NCBI GenBank assembly: GCA_910592205.1
Contig: CAJVPJ010000684.1
Span: 1-19,090 of the forward strand
DNA length: 19,090 nt
From: Paraglomus occultum
Taxonomy: Eukaryota; Glomeromycota; Glomeromycetes; Paraglomerales; Paraglomeraceae
Direction of reading: 5' to 3'
The first letter of the stretch is position 1, and every line of letters begins with the position of its first letter. A program made the position numbers and the translations under genes. This document shows positions 1-8,258 of the stretch, piece after piece. The notes under the pieces are model-generated. The model saw only the letters and a program-made list of their open reading frames with translations, was not told the DNA's origin and did no database searches.

Positions 1-91
1 GCGTCGTTGTTTCTGTTGTTGCAGTTTCTGTTGTTGCAGCTAACGCCGCTGCTGTCGTACTTGACATTATTGTTGATTCCTTAGTCGACAT
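1..91 (-). CDS. 5' end of a Thr/Ala-rich protein, partial at left edge
   Basis: On the minus strand an ATG at 91-89 opens a frame that stays open to the window edge (30 codons). It begins MSTKESTIMSSTT and continues with alternating Ala-rich and Thr-Glu stretches. Such low-complexity N-termini are common in fungal regulatory or cell-surface proteins, but no domain is visible, so function is unknown. The frame is also open upstream to about position 170, where an in-frame TAG lies inside a possible intron acceptor (AACTAG), so the true start could be an upstream exon. The plus strand here is only a TTG/CTG-rich repeat with no good start. Read as a first exon this is plausible but short. Confidence 0.4.
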   Translation of the reverse strand, partial: MSTKESTIMSSTTAAALAATTETATTETTT

Positions 92-1534
92 TTTTGACAG
101 CACTTTTGTCCTCTTGTTCACCTTGGTAGGATAAGAATATCTTTTTTCTAATTTTGTCCAATAATTGCTCTAGTTAATGCTTCTATTAAGACCTCAAAAG
201 CTCGCAGTTCGGGCGTTGGAGTTCAGCTAATATTAACATCTCCGAGCTAACCTTGTGATTGTGTGAATTGACATACTTGAAATGATTTGCGGTATGTGCA
301 CCAGAATAATAACACCATGTCAAATATTTCAGGGGCTCAAACTACAAGAGAATGCAATACCCATGTTAAAATGTCCTGTCCTATTGCACAGTTTGTTACT
401 GCGCAATGTTTATAATGGCAAAAGTTACCATTACGGATCATCAAAAACACAGCAACACACAACAGAATAGCGATAGATTTATCTTTTTTCTTATGGTAGA
501 ATTCAAGTTTGAAATTTTTAAACAGAAAAAAATATTATTAATTCCAACCGTTAAGCATAATGGCGATTAAGGCAATAGTATACGATTGCTTTACTTTGGA
601 TTGCAATCGATTGTCACACTCTTATATAGATTCAACTATCTCTTTAGACAGAGATTTTGCGTTTCCTACTTTGGTTAAAATGTAGTAACAATTAGCGATC
701 GTCAATCCAGGTTTTCACAAGACTAGTATCGATAAGCATTCGTTCTCACAATTATAACAAACTCGTTCTGCCTACGCGAACATTTATCCTAATGCCACGA
801 AAGTATTCACGTGACAAAAAACGATTATTTATAAATCCTCAGTATGTCAATAGTGCTAGGGAAATTTTTGTTATTCAGAATATAAGAACTACTCGTTTTC
901 ATTTTATGATAAATGAATAATATTTATAATAGTCTCAATAGGTAAGGTGTTAGAAAATTTAATTGCATAAAATTATATATATTTTTTTAATGTGTGTTAT
1001 TCTTCGTACATGCCAACTTTTGTTACAATTTATAGCTGGTTCAAACCTTGATAATAGGACCAACCAATTTTTTATTTATGGTTAAAGTGCAGGTATCATA
1101 ATAAATATTATTAACAATTGACGTATTCTATAATTATTTACCGGGATTCAATAATTATGATAACAAATGTTATTATAGAAAACTCTAAACAGCTATCACG
1201 TATAAATATAACTGTTGTCCGCGTTATCTTGAAGTTAAATACAGTAATAAATTACAATTGGTCTGCGTATTTGAACGTTATTTACTGAAAAGAAATCTTA
1301 AAGCTTTATAATCATTGCTCCAAGTGAATTGTCTTGAATTTAGACAGCGGATGTTGTCATTTCTACGTGTTATAATACAACAACATTGCATTAAAATAAA
1401 TGTCAAAAAGTTATCGTATTGACAACAGACATATGTTTAACAAAGGAACATTTTTAAATTAAAGTTTTTTATGTTCAATGAGGGAATATTACTTGCGGAT
1501 CAATACCGAGCAAGTCTCTCCGTCGGCTCAATTA
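92..1534. other. Gene-poor AT-rich stretch, no supported gene
   Basis: I find no gene I can defend here. Several short plus-strand frames of 32-62 codons occur between 280 and 690, starting at 317 (MSNISGAQTT), 415 (MAKVTITDHQ) and 560 (MAIKAIVYDC). They lie in different frames, have no splice sites linking them and match no family I recognise. They could be remnants of an old insertion or chance. From about 900 to 1530 the DNA is strongly AT-rich with stops in all frames. Part of the stretch presumably carries the promoter of the minus-strand gene at the left edge. Confidence 0.5.
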
Positions 1535-1639
1535 CCGTATTCTTCCAAAAATAAGCAACACTTTGGACTTTTTAAATAAATACACTCACCTAGCAAAAGT
1601 ATATTTTTGTCGATCCATTAGTAAACATATGAAAAGTCC
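1535..1639 (+). repeat. Left terminal inverted repeat of the MITE
   Basis: This arm pairs with the complement of 1913-2051. It differs from the right arm by a few substitutions and lacks an insertion present after the shared GCAACACTTT block. Confidence 0.85.
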
Positions 1640-1912
1640 TTTTTTTTCAGAATATCTCTGTTGGCTATGTTAATCACAATATTTTTTTTATACCATTTTG
1701 AAGCTAGTTGTGGTTGTGTTTTTGAAAAAGTAATAATTGCTTTAGTCATGTTATTGTTTTAAGGCCAAAACTAACGGTATCGATGACACACATGTTGTTT
1801 CTCCATGTTAATGTGTAGCATAGACACCGCACTTATTCAAAACGTACAATCAATTAGATTCGGACTGATGCAAAAATTACATAGCACGTATAGCTAACAG
1901 AATGTTCGAAAA

Positions 1913-2051
1913 ATAGACTTTCATATGTTTACTAATGAATCGACAAAAATCGCCAATACTTTTGCTAGGTGAGTGTAAATAATTTCTTTCGTTTTACTAT
2001 AGTAAGCAGCACTATAACAAAAAAGTGTTGCTTATTTTCGGAAGAATACGG
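1913..2051 (-). repeat. Right terminal inverted repeat of the MITE
   Basis: The reverse complement repeats the left arm, ending in GGAAGAATACGG next to TA. It has additional AT-rich sequence, including a CTATAGTAAAACG segment, that the left arm lacks. The two arms have therefore diverged since insertion. Confidence 0.85.
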
Positions 2052-2053
2052 TA

Positions 2054-2449
2054 ACCTGTCTCACCATTGCAAACCTAATGTAACGTCCTTCACGAATGTA
2101 AGGTTCAGAATGTACTAAAATATGCATTACGCATAGCGAATATTCGATAAAGATTTTTAATATTAAAATGTATCACTTTCTCTCGATTCAATCCAATTAT
2201 ACAATAAAATGCGATTCTCCAGAGTGCTTAGATTAAGAGATATCCTCGGCGAGTCTACCTCTCTAAGAATGTAACGCTACGCTCCGCCCAGGAATCTTGT
2301 ATCGGAAAATATCGTGTGATGACCCAGCATTACTGCATATTTCCTCCTTGGAATACACGTGGCGTTCCATGTAATCATCACGTGCGATAGAAAAATTTTC
2401 CCGTTTAATAGTGCTGCTACGTTTCGTTTTCTTCCGTTGAGCAATAAAA
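2054..2449. promoter_or_regulatory. Upstream region of the Mss116-like helicase gene
   Basis: This 396-base interval lies between the MITE and the helicase start codon and must hold the promoter and 5' leader. I see no clear TATA box or known operator. A long minus-strand frame covers 2263-2535, but it overlaps the helicase presequence exon and looks like a shadow. Confidence 0.4.
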
Positions 2450-2585
2450 ATGTCTGTACAGAGTTCGATATTAAATGTCTGGAGTCGGACAGCTACGGTC
2501 TTAAACCATTCCCTTAGCCTCAAAAACGTCGTCAAATATGGACGAATAAGGAAGCCGGTCTTCGAACTAGAGTCAAGAGTTCGAC
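2450..2585 (+). other. MSS116: Exon 1 of the helicase gene: mitochondrial presequence
   Basis: The exon ends in phase 1 at a GTTAGT donor. Exon 2 starts two bases before a GAA codon, so CTG (Leu46) is formed across the junction. The alternative start at 2704 (MWFCVVETRR) lies inside this proposed intron, just before its GTGTAG acceptor, and would lack a convincing presequence. That is why I chose the upstream ATG. Confidence 0.75.
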
Positions 2586-4656
2586 GTTAGTTATTTCGTT
2601 TGGGTTTTAAACTTCAGGCAGTATGCCTACGGAATGCTTTTTGCAGTTACAATAAGTACTAAGAACTCGCACCTTACTCAATGGACTATTTTATTAACCA
2701 CTAATGTGGTTCTGTGTAGTGGAAACACGCCGGAAATTTTCCAGTCTATCTGACGTGATTGTCAAATCAGAAGAAAATCCTCCCGTTGTCTCAAAAGCAG
2801 AGTACGTCCCTGCACGGTTTTCTTCGATAAAAATGATTGATGAACAGACTCAGCGGGCCCTTAAGCAAGTGTTTAAGTATGAAAATATGTCGAAAGTTCA
2901 GGACGCTGTTTTGTCAATGTCACCTGTAACTGGAGATTTATTTGTCAAAGCGAAGACGGGAACAGGAAAAACTCTAGCTTTTCTTATTCCTGCTATCCAG
3001 ACAGCATTGAGAACGGAAGATAGGCGGGACAGGGGAAGGCGAGTCTCGATTTTGGTGATCTCGCCTACACGTGAACTAGCAATGCAAATTGCAGAGGAGG
3101 CAAGAAAGATCACATATTTTCATAACTTCGAAGTTCACTGTTTAGTGGGTGGTGAACCAAAGAGCAGGCAGATAAGAGACTTGTTGAGAAAGCGGGTGGA
3201 TATCGTTGTCGGTACACCTGGTAGACTGACAGATCTAATAGAAAGTGTTCAGGATTTTAGACGACAGTGTGAAGGTATTAAAACGGTAAGCTTTGTCAAT
3301 TTCTCTTATAGCGAGCATATGAGATATATATTATTAAAATACCCGATGAATATTTTGTGTGACTATCTTTATCCTGAAACAGTTGGTTCTTGACGAGGCC
3401 GATCAGCTTCTAGACATGGGATTCCGGCAAGATATTGAAAGATTAATCGAATTTTATCCCAAAGATAGACAGACCTTTCTTTTTTCTGCTACGATATCGC
3501 CAGAAATACGTGAAATTTCTCGATTCGCGCTTAAAAAAGATTACACCTATATTGATACGGTAGATCCCAATGATGTGAATACAAATATACAAGTAAAGCA
3601 GTCGTACATATCTTGTCCTTGGGAATATCACATTGCCACTTTAAGACACATCATTAGAGAACACAAAAAGCAACACCAGAACGCTAAAATAATCGCCTTT
3701 CTCCCGACAAGATTAGGGACTCAGCTATATGCGGAGCTTTTCCGTATACTAGATGAAGTTATGGTTTTTGAGATACATTCTGGAAAGGCTCAGGATCAAA
3801 GGTCTAGAGTGTCAGAGCGGTTTAGGAAAACACCACGGAATGCAATGCTTGTAACCTCTGATGTATCAGCTCGTGGAGTAGACTATCCTGGTGTGACTTT
3901 AGTGTTGCAAATAGGTGCACCCTCATCGAAGGAACAATACATACATCGGTTGGGACGGACGGGACGTGCTGGGAAGGAAGGAGAAGGAATCTTGGTTCTA
4001 GCGCCGTTTGAAAAGAAGTTCTTGCGAGAAGTTAAAGGTCTCCCATTACAGGAAATGCAGCTTCCAGAAATAAATAAAGACGATCCGAGCATTGAAAGAG
4101 TAGTACAACAGATCAATGCTGATATGGTAGATTCAGCTTTTCGGGCCTTCCTAGGATATTGTAAGCGCAATAATCGTAACTGAAACGGATCCGATTGAAA
4201 TGTGTCGAACTTGTTCTAACTTCTTTTTTTTTTAATTAATCAGATGTAGGGAAATCCGATGTGATAGGTGCTCGAAAAGAAACCGTCCTGGATGCTGGAG
4301 CCGAATTCGCTGCAAGTTTTGGGCTTAACCCTCCACCGCATATAAGTCCTAGACTAAGACAGGCATTGGGTTTGACCGATGGCAGACGATCTTCCGGTCG
4401 TAGTTCCAGCTCCGAACGTCGTTTTGGCTCCCGCTCGAGTTTAGACCGTCGAGGTGGGTATAATGATAGAGATAGTTATCGGAATAACAGTTATGGTGGT
4501 CGCGATGATTATGATGGTCGCGATAATTATGGTGGTCGTGGTGGTGACCGTGGTGACTATGGTGGCCGTGGTGCTTATGGTGGACGTGGTGATTATGGTG
4601 ATCGGGGCGGTTATGGAAGCAGGAGTTCGCGCTCCTCAATTAGACACACATATTAA
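2450..4656 (+). CDS. MSS116: Mitochondrial DEAD-box RNA helicase, Mss116 type (four exons)
   Basis: Exons 2450-2585, 2720-3285, 3383-4160 and 4244-4656 join in frame through GT...AG introns of 134, 97 and 83 bases to give 630 residues. Exon 1 encodes a mitochondrial presequence: it starts MSVQSSILNVWSR, is rich in Arg, Ser and hydrophobic residues, and nearly lacks acids until residue 40. The helicase core shows a Q motif (Q106), motif I AKTGTGKT (123-130), PTREL (161-165), TPGRL (211-215), DEAD (238-241), SAT (269-271), TSDVSARGVD (392-401) and HRLGRTGRAG (422-431). The VLQIG-PS-YIHR stretch and the closing P-S-R-x4-LGL element near residue 530 fit Mss116 rather than cytosolic DEAD proteins. 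In yeast Mss116 is an ATP-dependent RNA chaperone for group I and II intron splicing and mitochondrial translation. The C-terminus (about 539-630) is an Arg/Gly/Tyr/Asp-rich tail likely to bind RNA. All catalytic motifs are intact. Confidence 0.9.
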
Positions 4657-4981
4657 GGTTTTGTTGCTATCTAATAAAGATTTTAGTAAATAAAATAAAC
4701 CTCAATGAAAGACTAGCTACGTAATACACAGTGTACGAAAAAGAAAATGATTTTCGGAAAATCGAAATATTTTGCACAATAAACGAAATGTGTTGGCTCT
4801 TATTTTGCTGCACTGACATAATGTGTGAACCTTTCTACGTAAAACTCGGCTCTTCCTGCTGTCCTGGCATTTGTAATAAGACAATGGTCCTACCTACGGA
4901 TTCATTGCTGAAAATGACATGCAGGCTATTAATTGGGCATCCGAAAAACAAAATGTTGAAAAACGAATGGCAAAGAATATA
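4657..4981. terminator. Helicase 3' region with polyadenylation signals
   Basis: AATAAA hexamers lie at 4673-4678, 4689-4694 and 4694-4699, just after the helicase stop, and fit its 3' end. A short plus-strand frame (about 4776-4983) encodes a Cys-rich peptide with pairs such as FCCTD and SSCCPGIC. I cannot place it in a family. It may be unrelated or part of the decayed sequence to its right. Confidence 0.5.
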
Positions 4982-6893
4982 TTAACGATTTATGACTGAA
5001 GAATGGAATGCTCTTTCTGATGAAACAATGAAATTTTTAATTTTATAAATAAAAAGAATGCCCAGACCCCGTGCTCCAAGCTTGTTTTTGAGAATAATGG
5101 GATAGAATTTTATATTAAAAATTTTACGAGGTGAACGCGATAAAATCCGGACAGTCTTGATGTTATAGTTCATTCTCAAAGAGTTGTTAATGAACTCTTT
5201 CTTCCGATCATTTGAGCTCAGGTTTCGCATTGTCTTTTGGTAAACGATTTTTTGTTTCCATAACTGTGTAGCCTTTTGCTATATCTCCGCGAAGTCTAGC
5301 AAAAAGTTTGCTACCGGAATGCCGATTCAGAAGCCAGGAAGGTGAATAAACTCTATTTATTCTTGCAACGCTATCTTTTAAAACGAGTAACAAATCGTTT
5401 CATTCTCTTTGGCTTATTTCCCGAACATCTTTATGCTTCTTGGTAACAAGGACGCAATGTCCCTTAGCATCAGGGTCCAAGTAAAAACATTGTTTCCTAA
5501 TTACACATCAGGCTGTGCATTACAGCATTAAGATTGTAAACCGCAAGTAAAATGTTGTTTTTTTACTTCTTTTGCAGCTCTTTTTCAACAATTTGCACAA
5601 TAGTTGCACTTTACGTCTTTGGTTTCTGAAAGCACTTCACATTGAGGATAGAAAAAATGTTTTCGATCTCACCGACTCATGCCACGAGTTTCAAATCACT
5701 ATTCTTCATAATTAAATTATCTTAAAGCAATTTTACAAAAAGTCTACTCAACAATGGCTACCGGATTTGTTTTCTATCTTTCGTTTTACCTTGGTTCATT
5801 ATAAGTTAGTATTAGTGGTGATGTTCATTTATTATTATGGTTTTATTATTATTATTTCATAGTAATAAGTAATTTTTTTTATACAGGATGTACCTAAAGC
5901 CGTGTATAAATTCATATTGAAGAGTCCAAACATGCTTTTGAAGGTACTAAAGAGTGGCTGATTCAAGACCACTCGTTTACACTTGCTATTCCCACCTTCT
6001 GGTAAATTCTCACAAGAATTGGATTTTATTTCACGTTCGCAGAAGTTAAATGGCTGTTAACTACATAGTTAAGATACTTCCAATACTCGACGTTGTCGTG
6101 TGTGACTGCTTCTAACCCGGCAACTCTTAAATCGAGAGAGTGCATTCCGTAGACTACGCAAGCACTACGTCGTTTATTGTTCAGATGTTGATGGTATTGA
6201 AGCACCCATTTCTACTTGTGATATAAACGATTGCTAGACTCATTATTTATTACAATAACGTTTACTATGTCTTATTTGACATGTTTAATGGCAAGCCTAA
6301 TACTAAAGTTTAACTCTTTTCTTCAAAGATCTCCCGGTACTTCCCTCCCTTGTCAGCTCTTACATTTGGCATATCCTTCTTCACGTCATATCTTAAGTCT
6401 GCATTCATTATCTTGACATTCTCTCACAAGCTTGATGAACCTTTTTTTGGAATGTATTCCTTAAATCGTCGCCAAGACCGCTGTCTGCTTCGCATATAGA
6501 ATTTGATCAATCATATAAACAGATAGTCTTCAGTGAATTTTGAAAGTGGCATTTGGTTTTCACATCATTTATACGCTACGTGTAAAAGATCGTGGAACTA
6601 CTTCTTTAGAAGTTGGTTGTTTACAAGATTGTTGTCAATAAATCAGTATGTTTAGTCCATATTGGATGTGTTTTCGAACAGTTGAAGAAAATCGACTTTG
6701 CGCAATCATATCATATACGTAGGCGCAGTTTTCTGCAAATACAACAGACTTCTTGAGTGTATACACATTGACTATTAATGTTAGGATGGAGTTGGTAAAG
6801 TTCTTGCAAAACCTCTATTTTAGGATTTTTGGGCTTTAAACGTTTCGTTGTTGCGTGATTCGTCTCTTTCTCTGAGCGCCGGCTTCTTATTCT
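4982..6893 (-). pseudogene. Decayed minus-strand coding sequence of unknown family
   Basis: Minus-strand reading frames with protein-like composition follow one another across this stretch but are broken by stops and frame changes. Going downstream: 6893-6711 (KPKNPKIEVLQELYQLHPN, then a CCICRK cysteine cluster); 6710 to about 6405 with several stops; 6205-6026 (ACVVYGMHSLDLRVAGLEAV, then YWKYLNYVVN); 5507-5208 (YLDPDAKGHCVLVTKKHKD, then PSWLLNRHSGSKLFARLRG), interrupted by one TGA at 5402-5400; and 5230-4982 in a shifted frame. In the segment around 5640-5530 a CNYCANC motif hints at zinc binding. I do not recognise the family. The size (roughly 600 codons), cysteine motifs and transposon-rich surroundings suggest a dead mobile-element protein or a dead host gene. 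Some gaps may be introns rather than damage. Confidence 0.5.
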
Positions 6894-7161
6894 CTAAAAA
6901 ACAACGGAGAAACGTTAATTAACTATGCTACTGTTGTCCATATATTTCTTACTTACCTTAATCCCCTTTTTCGTTCTCGCTTATAAGAAGTAACTGCTCT
7001 CAGCACACGATTCACTTTTTTGCAGCGGAAAATACAGTTGTAAAGTTTTTTATTCTGAGTTTCGATAAACGAACAATGAGAGTTCTTGAAGGTCAAGGCG
7101 ATCACTTATAAAATCTATAATAATAAGATAATGGCGTTTTTGCGTGTAATACCCCCATATA
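6894..7161. other. Intergenic stretch, nothing clear
   Basis: This lies between the decayed minus-strand sequence and the pogo-like element. A TTTTTTAG acceptor-like site on the minus strand just before 6893 hints that an upstream exon of the decayed gene might lie here, but no coding segment is convincing. Confidence 0.35.
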
Positions 7162-7163
7162 CA

Positions 7164-7184
7164 CAGTGACTCTCTTTATAGTGG
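7164..7184 (+). repeat. Left terminal inverted repeat of the pogo-like relic
   Basis: CAGTGACTCTCTTTATAGTGG plus the following A pairs with 8030-8051, with two mismatches near the outer tip. Confidence 0.8.
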
Positions 7185-7647
7185 ACCTCCGCTACAGTGG
7201 ATTTGGCTTATTGTGGAGGAATGTTAGAAACTTTTTTTCCGGATACTGGCGAGTGGATGAATATTGCTAATTGATTATAGTCTAGAGCGCCTCTATATAG
7301 TGTAGATAGTACAAATTCGATATTATGGAGTCCACAATACGTATTGTGTAGTTTCGTTCGATATAGTGGAGGGATAATAATTGGTTGAACTAGAGGGAAG
7401 AAAAGTTTTTCTTCGTTGCTACAGAGGGGAAAACAAAAGATATAAGATTTTATGCTGGCTAGAAATAGAGGTAGCCAAAAAAACGTGTTGCCTTGACTGG
7501 GGCAGAGTATGTAATTGATTAAATTAATAAAGCAAACGACCTTTTTTAGTCGTTATAAAAATAGAGAATAATAATAAAGCAAGTTTATTATTTTATAAAG
7601 ACTGAGAGATAATGTGCAAGATTTTTGTTATTAGAACAGGATAATAT

Positions 7648-7905
7648 GTGAAATTATGTTTCAGAAAAAGGAATTATGTGAAAGGAAAAGAAAATTTCCC
7701 TCAACAAAAGGCCGACAACTGGCGGATGACTTTGGAAGGATTAACGACTTTAGTAAGATATTTACAACAAAATAATCTCATGGGGATTGAGTTTGTAACG
7801 ATGAAAACTTTGAACAGTTTAAGACATCAAATTCTTCGAAACAATATTGAAAACAAGCGGCAGTCTAGTATTTTAAAATACTTTCAAACTGATAAAAATG
7901 ATTAA
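7648..7905 (+). pseudogene. C-terminal fragment of a pogo-type transposase with a PIP-box-like end
   Basis: An 85-codon frame inside the terminal repeats has the Leu/Asn/Gln-rich helical look of the C-terminal part of fungal pogo/Tigger transposases (for example TTLVRYLQQNNLMGIE). It ends QSSILKYFQTDKND. The octet Q-S-S-I-L-K-Y-F satisfies the PCNA-interacting peptide pattern Q-x-x-hydrophobic-x-x-aromatic-aromatic. PCNA binding through such a motif is known for the Drosophila pogo transposase. The start shown is a GTG that merely opens the frame. The N-terminal HTH and the catalytic core are missing, so this is a remnant. Its family assignment rests on the terminal repeats as much as on the peptide. 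Confidence 0.6.
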
Positions 7906-8029
7906 TCAAATTACACGTAATGTTTCGTTATGGTGTATATCACATGATATATTAATGAACTACACTATATGGTGAGATTTCTTTTTTGTGGATATTCGTT
8001 ATAGTGTAGAATCTGTCAGATTTTTTATC

Positions 8030-8051
8030 TCCACTATAAAGAGAGTTACTA
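8030..8051 (-). repeat. Right terminal inverted repeat of the pogo-like relic
   Basis: The sequence TCCACTATAAAGAGAGTTAC, followed by TA, is the inverted counterpart of the left end. Confidence 0.8.
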
Positions 8052-8054
8052 TTA

Positions 8055-8258
8055 CTATGTATTTTTGATAATGACGTGATCTTCAACTGTGACACTCGCA
8101 ATAAACAGAATTAACCAATGAAATCGTAAGTAAATTCACATGATTCTGATTATATCAAATTTTTTTGTACCGCGACGGTTTTCGTTTCCTTAGTACTCAT
8201 ACAACTCGAACAAAAACAGGAACGTTTGTATAGTATTTGCTTTTATCTCCACGCTCTG
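8055..8258. promoter_or_regulatory. Upstream region of the uncharacterised multi-exon gene
   Basis: About 200 bases separate the pogo relic from the first candidate ATG at 8259. No TATA box or named site is evident. The promoter may extend into the transposon, whose insertion this close to the gene could have affected its expression. Confidence 0.3.

Larger units (their letters stand above)
1535..2051. mobile_element. Foldback MITE with long terminal inverted repeats, TA target duplication
   Basis: The left arm (1535-1639) and the reverse complement of the right arm (about 1913-2051) are nearly the same sequence. Both start CCGTATTCTTCC, continue AAAATAAGCAACACTTT, then share ACACTCACCTAGCAAAAGTAT, a TTTTTGTCGAT block and ATTAGTAAACATATGAAA. 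The right arm carries about 30 extra bases. The outer ends are flanked by TA at 1533-1534 and 2052-2053, the target duplication expected for Tc1/mariner or pogo superfamily elements. The centre (1640-1912) has no coding potential. A 517-base element with arms over 100 bases and no transposase is a MITE or foldback element that depends on a transposase encoded elsewhere. The exact superfamily is inferred from the TA alone. Confidence 0.85.
7162..8052 (+). mobile_element. pogo-like DNA transposon relic (non-autonomous)
   Basis: The ends are inverted: the left begins CACAGTGACTCTCTTTATAG and continues TGGA; the right, read on the other strand, is ATAGTAACTCTCTTTATAG followed by TGGA. A TA lies on each side (7160-7161 and 8053-8054), as in the pogo/Tc1-mariner superfamily. 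Near both ends there are repeated TATAGTGGA-like words (TACAGTGGA, TATTGTGGA, TATAGTGTAGA), likely transposase-binding iterons. At 891 bases it keeps only the C-terminal part of a transposase (7648-7905), with no DNA-binding or DDE catalytic segment visible, so it cannot move by itself. The exact right border may be off by one or two bases. Confidence 0.8.

Noticed and set aside
282-690. Short plus-strand frames that look mildly coding
   Set aside because: They are in different frames, under 65 codons, and no splice sites join them.
1535-2051. CRISPR-like or palindromic regulatory array
   Set aside because: There are only two inverted arms and a TA duplication, which fits a MITE; there are no spaced direct repeats.
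2263-2535. 90-codon minus-strand frame upstream of the helicase
   Set aside because: It lies antisense over the presequence exon of the helicase and shows no domain or splice context; best read as a shadow.
4349-4693. His-rich minus-strand and Val/Met-rich plus-strand frames in the helicase tail
   Set aside because: They are other-frame readings of the GGT/GAT repeat that encodes the RG-rich tail.
4982-5110. Plus-strand HMG-box-like fragments (EEWNALSDE, MPRPRAPSLF)
   Set aside because: Too short and broken by stops, and the minus strand is open for 82 codons over the same bases; not enough for a family call.
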